Position numbers and translations under genes: made by a program. Positions 55,043-64,000 of a stretch of 64,000 nt of DNA are shown piece by piece. Source of the DNA: AAA164-E04 sp964342825 (GTDB taxonomy: Bacteria; Verrucomicrobiota; Verrucomicrobiia; Limisphaerales; AAA164-E04); contig CAYFHO010000001.1 of the NCBI GenBank assembly GCA_964342825.1, forward strand, positions 186,001 through 250,000. The letters are read 5' to 3'. The notes below the pieces were generated by a model. The model ran no database searches and was not told where the DNA came from. It saw only the letters and a program-made list of their open reading frames with translations. Each line of letters begins with the position of its first letter. Position 1 is the stretch's first letter.

Positions 55043-55531
55043 TTATTTGCAGGTGTCTTTTTGCTTGCAGCTACCATGCTTTTTGAAGGACTCACAGTTC
55101 GCTGTAATGCGCAGGTTTTGAGATTTGAGTTCAAACCCTAATTTCTGAGCGATCTCGTCCTCAATTTTTTCGATCTTCTTGCTCTCAAATTCAACGATGC
55201 GATCACAATCCTGGCAGATGATGTGGTGATGATTTGGATGAGCCGCGTAATTCGGATCGTAATATTTGTAATCCTTGCCGAAATCCATTTCGTGCACCAA
55301 TCCACTTTCTGTCAGCAGTGGTAGGGTTCGATAGACCGTGGCCCTGGATATGGAAGAGTCCTTGGCCTTGGACCATTCCAGTAATTGGTCTGCAGTGAAA
55401 TGTTCCTCGGTGTTGAAAACAACATCAATGATGGTCATGCGTTGAGAAGTCAGTCGCATTCCCTTGTCCTCGATGAATGCAAGAAACCTCTCTTTAGCTT
55501 GTTTTCCAGCTTTTGATGTCACTCCATCCAT
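55043..55531 (-). CDS. Fur-family transcriptional regulator
   Basis: The 162-residue protein has the Fur winged helix ('MRLTSQRMTIIDVVF', 'ISRATVYRTLPLLTESGLV'), the metal site 'HHHIICQDCDRIVEF' (His101-103, Cys106, Cys109) and further cysteines (146, 155, 161) that could hold structural zinc. Fur-type repressors sense iron, zinc, manganese or peroxide; which one applies here cannot be read from the sequence. A sigma-70-like promoter overlaps the annotated ATG, so translation may begin at the GTG of codon 4. No target is evident; the convergent MMPL operon is adjacent but not obviously controlled by it. Confidence 0.92.
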   Translation of the reverse strand: MDGVTSKAGKQAKERFLAFIEDKGMRLTSQRMTIIDVVFNTEEHFTADQLLEWSKAKDSSISRATVYRTLPLLTESGLVHEMDFGKDYKYYDPNYAAHPNHHHIICQDCDRIVEFESKKIEKIEDEIAQKLGFELKSQNLRITANCESFKKHGSCKQKDTCK

Positions 55532-55557
55532 TATAGACCCTCTCTAACTTCCGTCAA
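55530..55557 (-). promoter_or_regulatory. possible fur promoter overlapping the start codon
   Basis: On the reverse strand TTGACG (55557-55552) and a perfect TATAAT (55535-55530) are 16 bp apart. The -10 overlaps the annotated ATG (55531-55529), so either transcription starts inside the annotated gene, with a start at the GTG of codon 4 (55522-55520), or this resemblance is accidental. Confidence 0.45.
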
Positions 55558-55804
55558 TTGGTGATTGCGATCTGTATGTATTGATATTCTGGTGCTTACA
55601 TAAGCCACGTCAAAAAATATACCGACAATCGCTCTAATTGCCCGTTTTCAGGGCAAATTTACGGACTTTCGCAATCGTCATGGCAATGAAGCTACCTTGT
55701 AGATGTGTTTCTGTAACGATAAAGCATGAAATCGAGGATGTAATTTCGGATTTTTCTGATTAATCATTGACTTTAACCGCTTCAAGGTGTTCCTTGTTCA
55801 TGTC

Positions 55805-58609
55805 TTATATGAGGTTTTTGACCTCGGTTCCTCGCTGCCCAGTGACAGTATTGCCATGCTGTTGCTGGGTTTTTTTTCTGATGGTGGGATTGAACACTTT
55901 GAGAATACAAGGCAGCACCCCTAAACCGGCAATCATACACGTGGCAACTCCGATGGACATGACGTATCCCAAACTTGCAATGCCTTGATGGTGAGCCAGC
56001 ATCAAACTCCCAAAGCCCGCCATTGTCGTCAATGCGGATACCAGGACCGCTTTTCCAGTGCTTTTCGTGAAAATACTTGGATGTGCTTCTTCATGGTAGC
56101 GATTGAGAATGTGAATTCCATTGGTGACACCAATCCCGATAACCAGTGGAAGTGTCATGATATTCGCCGGGTTGAAAGGAATATCCATGAGTCCCATCAG
56201 TCCCAGGAGCCACAAAGTTCCCAAGAACACCGGGAGCATGGCAAAAATGACGGTCATCATTGACCTAAAATGAATCCATACCAGAACCATGATAGCTATG
56301 AGTGCATAGAGAGCAGCTTCCTGATAACTGAGTTTCAGCAACTCAGTGTATTCATAAAGCTGAATGGGGGTTCCGGTAATGACTGGGTGATTGTCATTTT
56401 CAGGATCCAGTGTGCGTAATTCTTTGATGAAAAGTTCCTGATGTGATCTTTCCCAGACATTGCTCTTGGGATAAACCTGCACCAATAACCTTCCATCGGA
56501 GCCTACAAATCTGTTTTTTAGGACATCCGGTAACTCATCAAGACTAAGAGGGGAGCTTGTGTCCTGATTGGCAATGCTGTGGACCATGCTGTTTAATTCC
56601 CCAAATAGCCCAGATTGAAATCTCGAGAGTCGATCTTGAACGAAATGTTCATCCATCGAGTTCATGTCCTTTTGCAATTGGGTGATAGCCCTATGCAGCG
56701 AAATCAGTTCAGGTTTGAACGATTGTCCCTCACCTTTAGTTTCGATGGACTGAACGGCAAGTTTCGCGTAACTGGCTAGGAATGTGAGTGATTGATGAAA
56801 TGATTTTATTTCCAGCAAGGAGTCATCAGGAGAGGGAACTTCAAGATCATGGATGGTTGATTTAATCGAATCGATCAATGCCAGTTTATTCGTGGTGTTT
56901 GATGCGATGTACGAGGCCATGGAATCCACGCTGGCAACCGAAGGAAGTTGTTTTACTTTGGATTCAATCTCAGCGGCTTCATTAAGTGAATCGGCAATGG
57001 CGGCTCCAAATAAGATCGATTTCTCCCCGGAATGAATGAGCTTATGTTCGAATTGGACCGCTTCCAAACCGTGGCTTTGAAGGTTGAGCAAATTGTAATC
57101 GAAATAAACTTTTGGCAATTGGCTGGCTGCGAGAATGGATATACCAACTGCTATTCCAATGACCCATTTGGGGCGTTCCAGCCAAAGGCGCTCCATCCTT
57201 TCTCGGTTATTGTTTCCGGACTTGGATTGAGCATGGTTCAAGGCATTTTGCTTACCTTTCAGCAATAAGGCAGGAAGCATGGTCATCATTGGAATCAAGG
57301 CCAGAATCATTCCCCCTCCAGTGATAATTCCCATTTCTCGAATGCCTTTGAATTCGGTAATCCCCATGGCCAAAAAGGCTCCCGCAGTGGTTAAACAGCC
57401 GGTAAATATTCCTATGCCGGTAAAGGTCAATGCATTCTTGAGGCTGAGTGCTTTTGAGTTTCCGTAGCCCAGTTCCTCTTCATATCGAGTGATCAGGTGA
57501 ACTCCAAAATCAATGGCCAGGCCAATCAGCATGGGCACAAATGCTATGGTCAGAATATTGAGATGACCCACCACAAGTGTCGTGAACCCCATCGTGTATC
57601 CAAGGGCAATCAGTAAACAAAGGGTGGCTTTCACCGGTCGCCCTGTTTCCTGATATCCAAAAATAAAAATGAGTAATACCAGTAACAAAGAAATTAAAGT
57701 TGCCTTGGTGGTATCTACACGTGATTGCTGCATCTCGTCCAATTCAAGGACTGATTTTCCTGTGACCCCTACATTCACACCGGGAACAATCGCTTGAACT
57801 TCTTTGACCAATACTCTCAGTCTGCGAACGGCCGCTTTTTCATTTTCTTCGGAAACAGGTTGGGCGGTGATCAGGAAGAGTCTTCCATTGTCGAATTGAA
57901 TGTATTCCTTTGAAGAGGTGTTGAGTGAATTGCCAAGCAGTCCGCTAAGAGTCGGTGAAATGACAGGATCTGCCTGATGCAAGCTGCTTCGTGCTTGGGT
58001 CAGGAGTGAGGTCAACACTGGAAGGGATTCGCTCAGCGGATGACCGGCGGAAGTTTTGTCTCCTGTGGTTGATTGTTTAGCTGACTGACGAAATTGTCGA
58101 TTGATGCTTCGGACCATCTCGGTGAGATTGGTCACATTTGAAAATTGGTTGAGAAGGGGTTTGGCCGACTGAAGCTTTTCCTCCAGAGCCTTGACGTCCT
58201 CTATGTTTTTTATCAACTGCAGAGATTTTGGTCCAAGGGTTTGAAAATTTCCCTTGAAGAAAACGTCTCTGAAAAGTTCGGGCTCTTTTTTCAGCTTCGC
58301 GCCAAGTCGCTCTATGAATTCCCTGTTTCTTTCGGTGTCTTCACTTTCGACAATGGTGACCAGTTCATCCTGATTCTGGAATGTTTTTTTATAATCAAGA
58401 AAGTTTCGGTGATACCTTTTCTCTGCTCCAACAAGATCGCTTCTGTTAGTGTTGAAACCCAGTTCGGAAACCGTGTAGAATACACAAATCCCAAACACTA
58501 TAAATTGTGGATATATAAACGCATTGGGCCTGGCGCAGATCAAGTCTGCCAAACGTCCGAGCCATCGTTCCGCCCAAGCGTGTTTCATGAGGTTAATTTT
58601 TGCCGACAA
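55805..58609 (-). CDS. MMPL/RND-family transporter (HpnN-like)
   Basis: The 934-residue protein has the RND/MMPL layout: helix 1 (about 33-51), a large periplasmic domain, a first helix cluster (about 300-450, 'LIGLAIDFGVHLITRYEEEL'), a helix near 480, a second large domain, and a final cluster (about 760-910, 'LVIGIGVTNGIHILNRYHEE'). Long MMPL proteins of this kind include HpnN, which moves hopanoids to the outer membrane, but no hopanoid gene is in the window. The start is a TTG at 58609; the ATG at 58588 (Met8) is an alternative. It is separate from the smaller MMPL gene at 50597. Confidence 0.9.
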   Translation of the reverse strand: MSAKINLMKHAWAERWLGRLADLICARPNAFIYPQFIVFGICVFYTVSELGFNTNRSDLVGAEKRYHRNFLDYKKTFQNQDELVTIVESEDTERNREFIERLGAKLKKEPELFRDVFFKGNFQTLGPKSLQLIKNIEDVKALEEKLQSAKPLLNQFSNVTNLTEMVRSINRQFRQSAKQSTTGDKTSAGHPLSESLPVLTSLLTQARSSLHQADPVISPTLSGLLGNSLNTSSKEYIQFDNGRLFLITAQPVSEENEKAAVRRLRVLVKEVQAIVPGVNVGVTGKSVLELDEMQQSRVDTTKATLISLLLVLLIFIFGYQETGRPVKATLCLLIALGYTMGFTTLVVGHLNILTIAFVPMLIGLAIDFGVHLITRYEEELGYGNSKALSLKNALTFTGIGIFTGCLTTAGAFLAMGITEFKGIREMGIITGGGMILALIPMMTMLPALLLKGKQNALNHAQSKSGNNNRERMERLWLERPKWVIGIAVGISILAASQLPKVYFDYNLLNLQSHGLEAVQFEHKLIHSGEKSILFGAAIADSLNEAAEIESKVKQLPSVASVDSMASYIASNTTNKLALIDSIKSTIHDLEVPSPDDSLLEIKSFHQSLTFLASYAKLAVQSIETKGEGQSFKPELISLHRAITQLQKDMNSMDEHFVQDRLSRFQSGLFGELNSMVHSIANQDTSSPLSLDELPDVLKNRFVGSDGRLLVQVYPKSNVWERSHQELFIKELRTLDPENDNHPVITGTPIQLYEYTELLKLSYQEAALYALIAIMVLVWIHFRSMMTVIFAMLPVFLGTLWLLGLMGLMDIPFNPANIMTLPLVIGIGVTNGIHILNRYHEEAHPSIFTKSTGKAVLVSALTTMAGFGSLMLAHHQGIASLGYVMSIGVATCMIAGLGVLPCILKVFNPTIRKKTQQQHGNTVTGQRGTEVKNLI

Positions 58610-58788
58610 TGATTGGAGGGCCTTCGGGTGATCCTAATCTTATGACTGTTGGCAAGGTATAAATTGTTGAAGCGAGCTATGTGACAAGGTTGCCATTTTA
58701 ATGAACTGGTTTTCCTGACTCCTTGAACATACTTCGAAATTAAAGTGGCTCGATAGATGCCATCATGAATTGCGTTCATCAGGAAATC

Positions 58789-59523
58789 TCAGGTTTCTTC
58801 CTGGAATTCAGCATTCGAATAGACGTCTTTGACATCGTCATGATCATCCAATGTGTCGATGAGCTTTTGTATGGATTCCGTTGCTTCCGGGGGAACTGGT
58901 GAATTTAATTCCGGCAGGCAAGTGATGCCTGCTGTTTCCGTTGGAATCTTCGCATCGTCGATTTTCTTCAACACTTCCTCAAACTGGTTCGGTTCTGTAA
59001 TGATTTCGTAACCCTCCGGTTCTGCATTGAAATCCTCAGCTCCCGCCTCGAGCGCGATCTCCATGACCCGTTCCTCGTCAACGGAATCTCGTGCAATCAT
59101 GATTTGACCTTTCCTGTGAAAGAGGCGCGTCACCGCTCCGGCTGATGCAATGGAACCTCCGTTTTTGCTCAGGATGTGGCGGATCTCTGCAGCTGTTCTA
59201 TTTTTATTGTCCGATGAAATTTCAGCAAGAATAGCCACGCCATGTGGACCATAAATCTCATAGGTCAAATCCTGATAATTTGCAGCACCACCTTCCCCGG
59301 TAGCTTTCTGGATTGCTCGTTGGACGTTGTCCAGAGGCATGTTTGCCTGGCGCGCTTTCAGGAGGACCATACGTAAACGAGGATTCATACTCGGGTCATC
59401 ACTGGCGCCCTCCTTGACTGCAACAACGATTTCCCTGGAGAGTTTCGAAAATATCTTGGCCCTTTTGGCATCCGCTGGACCCTTGATATGTTTGACCTTC
59501 GACCACTTGTTATGACCAGCCAT
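58789..59523 (-). CDS. yebC: YebC/PmpR-family regulatory protein
   Basis: A 244-residue protein with the conserved family start 'MAGHNKWSKVKHIKG', 'KIFSKLSREIVVAVKEG' and 'YEIYGPHGVAILAE', and a typical length. YebC proteins are cytoplasmic; they were described as transcription regulators and newer work links members to relieving ribosome stalling. An AGG-type ribosome-binding site lies just before the ATG. It is in line with the GDSL gene (55 bp upstream) and the MMPL gene downstream, on the same strand. Confidence 0.95.
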   Translation of the reverse strand: MAGHNKWSKVKHIKGPADAKRAKIFSKLSREIVVAVKEGASDDPSMNPRLRMVLLKARQANMPLDNVQRAIQKATGEGGAANYQDLTYEIYGPHGVAILAEISSDNKNRTAAEIRHILSKNGGSIASAGAVTRLFHRKGQIMIARDSVDEERVMEIALEAGAEDFNAEPEGYEIITEPNQFEEVLKKIDDAKIPTETAGITCLPELNSPVPPEATESIQKLIDTLDDHDDVKDVYSNAEFQEET

Positions 59524-59578
59524 AGTACCTAGTTTCTTTTATTGTGTCGGCAGGATCATGCCACCCATCTGCAAAAAT

Positions 59579-60634
59579 TCAATCCCGGGTAGCCCACCAC
59601 TCCTGCGTCATTTTCTCTCCGTCAAGTGTGGCTGTCACTTCTCCTTCGATGCGGTTTCCCTCGACTTTACCGGTCAATTGATAGAGCGCCTCTCCGCCTT
59701 GAGGTCGGTCTCTGCGGATTGTGAATTGAATTTGATTGTCAAAGATACCTCCATTCATCAGTTCAAAAACCCGGTTACCACCCATGGCCACCGTGCCCTT
59801 TATCTGGGCTCCCTGCCTCTTTAGATTCATGGCCGCGTCCACTTGGCCGTCCGGGCCTTCAATGGAAAATGTCCAGGACCCATTCACGTTCTTGTTAGAA
59901 ATTTTTACCGGTGAATCTCCGAGCAGGGAGGCGAGTTTTGTTTCAATGGCCTTCGCCCAAACTCCGTAACCCGCAGTGGAAAAGTGCAGGAAATCCGGCA
60001 TGATTGCTTTGGGAATCATGCCATCGCCATCCATAAAACGATGCCCGATATCCATATAATGGATATGTTTTCCATCATGGAGTTTTCGCAGGACCTGATT
60101 GACTTGAAGGATTTTTCCGCGTTGGTCATTGAATTTTTCGCCTCGTGGAAAAATGGCCAACAACAGAATCTTGGTTTCTGGAAGTTTGCTTCTTAGTTTC
60201 TTCACCACAGCCTCCACACCGTCCACCATTTCATCTGCGGTATTTCTGTCTTTTCCAGAATTATTTGTGCCGATCATGACCACCGCCACCTTTGGTTGGA
60301 TTCCGGAAATGTTTCCATTGTCCAATCTCCAAAGAACATGCTGGGTTCGGTCTCCCCCTATTCCCAGATTTAAAGGTTTTCGATGTGAATAATATTTATC
60401 CCAGACATCCTTGCCCCGACCTTCCCATCCCTGTGTGATGGAATCCCCCACGAAGATAAGATCGATATTACCCTGGTTGGCTTGCACGTTTTTGTTGAAT
60501 TGCTCATGGCGTTTGACCCAGCCTCCTTGACGAGGTGAAGGTGTGACAGCTGAATGATCAGCAGAAAATATATCTAGAGTGCCCGCTAAAAGCAGGGCGG
60601 CCAAGAGCATCGGAATATGGGAGTTCATTGACAC
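59579..60634 (-). CDS. secreted GDSL/SGNH-family esterase with C-terminal beta domain
   Basis: The 351-residue protein has a signal peptide ending near 'IFSADH'. The SGNH blocks are clear: GDSIT (Ser65), 'GIGGD' (91-95), 'GTNN' (122-125) and 'DFLHFS' (Asp214, His217). Proteins with this layout act on acetylated carbohydrates or phospholipids. The last about 100 residues are a separate beta-rich domain ('GSWTFSIEGPDGQVDAAMNL', 'KMTQEWWATRD'). The GTG at 60634 and the ATG at 60628 are both possible starts. It is probably periplasmic or secreted, and the gene is followed by yebC. Confidence 0.92.
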   Translation of the reverse strand: MSMNSHIPMLLAALLLAGTLDIFSADHSAVTPSPRQGGWVKRHEQFNKNVQANQGNIDLIFVGDSITQGWEGRGKDVWDKYYSHRKPLNLGIGGDRTQHVLWRLDNGNISGIQPKVAVVMIGTNNSGKDRNTADEMVDGVEAVVKKLRSKLPETKILLLAIFPRGEKFNDQRGKILQVNQVLRKLHDGKHIHYMDIGHRFMDGDGMIPKAIMPDFLHFSTAGYGVWAKAIETKLASLLGDSPVKISNKNVNGSWTFSIEGPDGQVDAAMNLKRQGAQIKGTVAMGGNRVFELMNGGIFDNQIQFTIRRDRPQGGEALYQLTGKVEGNRIEGEVTATLDGEKMTQEWWATRD

Positions 60635-61015
60635 GAAACTGCCTCAAGCAAGGTTTATGTGCAACCAGGAAATCGGATACAAGAAGAGGTCGATAAAAAA
60701 TTTTTCAGTTCAAAATGCGACGGTGTGTGGTTCAAACTGAGGGGGGGTAACATGCTAAGGCTCCGCTGCCGCGGGGCCGTGAGCGCGTTGGGAATACACA
60801 ATAGCCTACAGTAATGTGCGGACACCCCACCGGACGTGCGGTCCCGACGCTAAGTGGACATCCCAACCAAGATGCAGACTGCTTTCCTCCCATTCTGAAT
60901 CGGAACCAATGCAACGGTCTTCATTGCCGTAGTATTTCATTTCTGATAACAAATAGAAATGGTTCATTGAGATTTTTGCTTCCCATTTTTCAGTAACTTG
61001 CTGCACTATGTCTCA
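60635..61015. other. intergenic stretch with a GC-rich, repeat-like patch
   Basis: The 381 bp separate two divergent genes. At about 60739-60905 the base composition is clearly richer in G+C than its surroundings, with a run of eight G's, a CCGCGG core and two GTGCGG copies about 20 bp apart, one forming a small GGAC...GTCC hairpin. Short frames in it have no recognisable motif. Its promoter content is not clear. Confidence 0.45.
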
Positions 61016-64000
61016 ATGAGAACCAGTGTAGCCCCTCCAAAAAATCCTAGAGTGTGTTTACTGTTTTTTTTCATCCTCATCAGCCTGTCTTGTAGTTTTT
61101 ATGTCAATTCCATTGCTCTGAGTGACACGGTGAGGTGGTCAACTTTTGTTGGAAGCAGAAACACCGATTTTGCTCAGGCAGTGGCCGTTGGTGATGACGG
61201 CTCCATTTATGTTGCTTATTCCGGGAATGAAGAATTATCCGATTTGGATTTTCAATATGGAAACGGAGTCACTTACGTGATTGCTAAATTTTCTTCCGAT
61301 GGAAAAACGCTGCTTTGGAAATCAGGGATAGGTTTGGGTTATTCTCAACCACCATCGCCGGATCAAAGTGAATGGATCGATGAACATCCCAATCAGTTTG
61401 GATACGGATCGATTGACGGGCTGCAGGTAGATGCCGAAGGGAATGTTGTTTTGGTTGGCAACATGGCGGGTGGTTCCAATTGGCCTGTGAAGAATGCAGA
61501 ACAAGCTTCTTATGGCGGGGGAACTGTGGATGGTGTCATCATGAAGCTTTCTTCTGAAGGTGATGAAATCCTGTTTTCAACATATCTCGGGGGGAATTCA
61601 TTTGATCGCATCAGGGATTTGCAGATTGGTGACGATGGACTCATTTATTTGGTCGGAACCACCCTTTCGAAGGATTTTCCTGGTGTTCAAAATCAGGTGG
61701 GAAATTGGATTGAAAATGCTTTTCCCGGTTTTGTTTCAGTTTTCACCTCTGGTGGCACCCTGCAGTCCAGCGTGTTGATTGGTTCCGAGTACGAAAATTC
61801 TGTTACCGAATGTCGATCTTTAGCTTTTGGCAAGGACGACACTCTTTGGGTTGGTGGAACGACTTCTGCCGTAGATCTGGCATCTAATGAAAATGCCTTT
61901 CAATCCGAGCATGGGGGAGTGTTGGATGGATTTCTAATCCAGATGAATAATGATCTCAGCGAATCTCATTATTCCAGTTTTTATGGAGGAGATACCACTG
62001 ATCGGATCGAGTCGATCGCTGTGACTGAGCAGGGTTTGGTTGTATTTGGTGGGACAACTTTTTCCAGGAATTTAAGAATGGTCCAATCTTTTCAGGACGA
62101 ATTGCTGGAGAGTCCGGAGGTAAGGGACGGCTTGTTTGTCGGTATTTTTGATACTCAATCCAACGATCTGGTCATGTCTTCCTACTTGAGCGGTCGGCTT
62201 GAGGATTCTTTTGTCGGTTTGGAACTGGACGAATTGACGGGTGATATTTGGATAGTTGGCTCCACGGATTCCAATGATATTCCTGTGTTCAATCCTGTTC
62301 AGTCTCAAAACAGAGCCTACAAGGAGGCAACCATACTAACCCGAATTGGAACTGATGGAGAACGGCATTTGTCAACATATCTGGGAGGTGCTCCCGAAAA
62401 TGGAGCTGTGGATATGGCGGCCATACCAGGTGGCGGGATTATTTTGGTGGGGAACTCCGAAATGGGAGAATTGGGGGCAGGATTTCCCACAACCTTGGAA
62501 TCGGCGTTTCCCTCATACCTGGGAGGAAGTTCTGATGCCTACCTTATGATGGTTGATGAGTCGGACTTGGATGCATCCAATGACTTGTTTGCTCATTCCG
62601 GTATCATCAATGAATTGCCCATCACCATCATGGCAGACAATAGCTCCGCAAAGAATGAAGCCAACGAACCCTCCCACGGCATCAACGAACCAGGCCCCTT
62701 CAGGTCACTTTGGTGGAAATGGCAAGCGCCTTTGAATGGATTGCTTGAAGTGACCACATCATCCTATTACCGCGGAAACTGGGATGATCTCTTCTCGAGC
62801 TCCTTTGATTCTGTTCTTTCTGTTTACACAGGAAACGAATTGTCCGATCTGCAAAAACTGGCGGAAAACGATGAAGACCCAGATGGTAGGAGATCCAGTT
62901 TTTTGCAAATTCCTGTCGAACAAGGGGTGACTTATCAAATTGCGGCGGATGGAGTCGATGAGAATTCTTCAGGTGCGTTTCCCATTTCATTTCGATTCAT
63001 TCGGGAAGTGCAAAATGATCATTATCAAAACCGGATACTGCTTGAAGGCGTTGCACCCTCCTGGCAGGGGAACAATCAGTTTGCGACAGGACAAACCGAG
63101 GAGTTTTCACTGGGGCAAATATTTTACGGTAAATCCGTATGGTATGAATGGAATCCTCAGGAAACGGGGGTGATGAGAATATCGGTGGAAGCTGAGAGTT
63201 TTAGTCCGCATGCCTTGATTTATCTGGTAGCCGATTCCATACCTCAGCTCATACCAGTGGCCTATTACCAACAAACAGATCCTGAGAGCGGGGAGAGGTA
63301 TTTGAATTTTCAGGCTGTCAACGATCAGAGCTACGCCATTGTCATCGATGGAGACGAAGTGGAAGGTGGTTCGTTCTCTGCAAACATTTCCATGCAATCG
63401 GGAGTGCAAAATGATTCGTTTCTGTTTGCGGAAATCATTGAAGACTATCCCTACCAATCCGAGCTTGTGAATAACTCAATGGCAACCAGGGAGCCGGGAG
63501 AACCTGACCTTCGAGCCTTGGGGATGGAGCCTTTGCCCGCGGGTCTCTCATTGTGGTGGAGTTTTGAGCCATCAACGGATGTCTCTCTTTTATGGTCCAG
63601 CGAGGGAGGTGAAGAGCGAGACGTTTTCATCGGTCTCTTTCAGGGAACGGATCTTGAATCACTGACCCCTCCCGCCTCCATGCGGAGAATAAGTCAGCAA
63701 CGGATTGCTTTCGAAGCCATAGCCGGTGAGCGCTATTACCTCATGTTGGACCAGTCGGCCTATTCAAATCCAGGTGCGCAGAATGTCTCACTCGTCGAAT
63801 TTAATCCCCCAAGTTTTAGTTCTATGATGGATCTGAGTGCGGATCGAAAAACGCTTGGGCTTCCTGTTGAGGGCACGGTGGGGGTTGAGTATCGCCTGGA
63901 AGGTTCATCAGATTTGGAAACTTGGGAAACCTTGGATCTGTTCCGTCTTGAAACGGAACAGATGAGACTAGAACTGAATTTTGACGATCAAATCCCAGCT
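61016..64000 (+). CDS. secreted SBBP beta-propeller/PPC-like protein (3' end outside window)
   Basis: The frame is open from the ATG at 61016 to the right edge (995 codons, incomplete). A signal peptide ends near 'VNSIALS'. About five SBBP propeller blades follow ('FVGSRNTDFAQAVAVGDDG', 'LGGNSFDRIRDLQIGDDG', 'YGGDTTDRIESIAVTEQG'), then at least two PPC-like modules ('SLWWKWQAPLNG', 'SVWYEWNPQETG') and, near the end, 'VEYRLEGSSDLETWETL', a module frequent at the C-terminus of Verrucomicrobiota exoproteins. Probably an extracellular or surface-attached protein of unknown substrate. It is divergent from the GDSL gene. Confidence 0.87.
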   Translation, partial: MRTSVAPPKNPRVCLLFFFILISLSCSFYVNSIALSDTVRWSTFVGSRNTDFAQAVAVGDDGSIYVAYSGNEELSDLDFQYGNGVTYVIAKFSSDGKTLLWKSGIGLGYSQPPSPDQSEWIDEHPNQFGYGSIDGLQVDAEGNVVLVGNMAGGSNWPVKNAEQASYGGGTVDGVIMKLSSEGDEILFSTYLGGNSFDRIRDLQIGDDGLIYLVGTTLSKDFPGVQNQVGNWIENAFPGFVSVFTSGGTLQSSVLIGSEYENSVTECRSLAFGKDDTLWVGGTTSAVDLASNENAFQSEHGGVLDGFLIQMNNDLSESHYSSFYGGDTTDRIESIAVTEQGLVVFGGTTFSRNLRMVQSFQDELLESPEVRDGLFVGIFDTQSNDLVMSSYLSGRLEDSFVGLELDELTGDIWIVGSTDSNDIPVFNPVQSQNRAYKEATILTRIGTDGERHLSTYLGGAPENGAVDMAAIPGGGIILVGNSEMGELGAGFPTTLESAFPSYLGGSSDAYLMMVDESDLDASNDLFAHSGIINELPITIMADNSSAKNEANEPSHGINEPGPFRSLWWKWQAPLNGLLEVTTSSYYRGNWDDLFSSSFDSVLSVYTGNELSDLQKLAENDEDPDGRRSSFLQIPVEQGVTYQIAADGVDENSSGAFPISFRFIREVQNDHYQNRILLEGVAPSWQGNNQFATGQTEEFSLGQIFYGKSVWYEWNPQETGVMRISVEAESFSPHALIYLVADSIPQLIPVAYYQQTDPESGERYLNFQAVNDQSYAIVIDGDEVEGGSFSANISMQSGVQNDSFLFAEIIEDYPYQSELVNNSMATREPGEPDLRALGMEPLPAGLSLWWSFEPSTDVSLLWSSEGGEERDVFIGLFQGTDLESLTPPASMRRISQQRIAFEAIAGERYYLMLDQSAYSNPGAQNVSLVEFNPPSFSSMMDLSADRKTLGLPVEGTVGVEYRLEGSSDLETWETLDLFRLETEQMRLELNFDDQIPA

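Noticed and set aside
55638..55656. TTGCCC...GGGCAA hairpin upstream of fur
   Set aside because: Six base pairs only and no T run; it could be a protein site or chance, and it is too weak to call a terminator.

Overview
The window most resembles a chromosomal segment of a marine-type Verrucomicrobiota (PVC superphylum) bacterium of moderate GC. This rests on the style of the secreted proteins: a lamin-tail/LamG/CotH protein, an SBBP beta-propeller protein with PPC-like modules and a terminal 'YRLEGSSDLETW' module, GDSL esterases, and a giant LEPR-XLL-type protein. It is an inference from protein architecture; no rRNA or tRNA gene was seen.

Layout. 1-3093 (-): CotH-family secreted protein, cut by the left edge. 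3253-6181 (+): zinc-ribbon protein, TrkA, and two small membrane proteins. 6182-8384: AT-rich accessory stretch with a Cys-rich small protein, a membrane/coiled-coil gene apparently broken at an A9 tract, and a truncated copy of a hydrolase gene. 8690-44592 (+): the main feature, five contiguous export genes (TolC-like, HlyD-like, GAF-TM-HlyD fusion, PqqD-like/M50/lipoyl fusion, short SecA paralogue) followed by one 27-kb gene for a 9009-residue repeat protein with an N-terminal LEPR-XLL-like motif. 45032-49822 (-): a likely operon of a 75-aa protein, three DUF21/CBS (CNNM/CorC-type) membrane proteins and a lipoprotein alpha/beta hydrolase. 49946-55036 (+): TetR regulator and an MMPL/RND exporter, LolA-like protein and beta-barrel protein, with matching TetR-type operators. 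55043-55531 (-): Fur-family regulator. 55805-60634 (-): a second MMPL transporter, YebC and a GDSL esterase. 61016-64000 (+): SBBP/PPC secreted protein, cut by the right edge.

How it fits together. The export genes lie directly upstream of the giant substrate-like gene and contain outer-membrane, periplasmic-adaptor, intramembrane-protease and ATPase parts, but no HlyB-type ABC transporter. I infer a dedicated export machine for the giant protein in which a SecA paralogue may replace the ABC ATPase, and in which the PqqD-like/M50 protein may recognise or process the LEPR-XLL region. The giant protein carries a lipase-like triad, a 445-residue LP-D/N-L pentad tract, about 200-aa repeats with EF-hand inserts, Calx-beta-like modules, very long RTX-type calcium-binding tracts and a Gly/Asn tail ending in Lys. 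It looks like a calcium-stiffened surface adhesin or exoprotein.

The island is bracketed by about 97% identical direct repeats (8016-8384 and 45057-45487) of the hydrolase 3' part. Within the giant gene a 1106-bp stretch is duplicated without visible change. Both point to recent recombination here.
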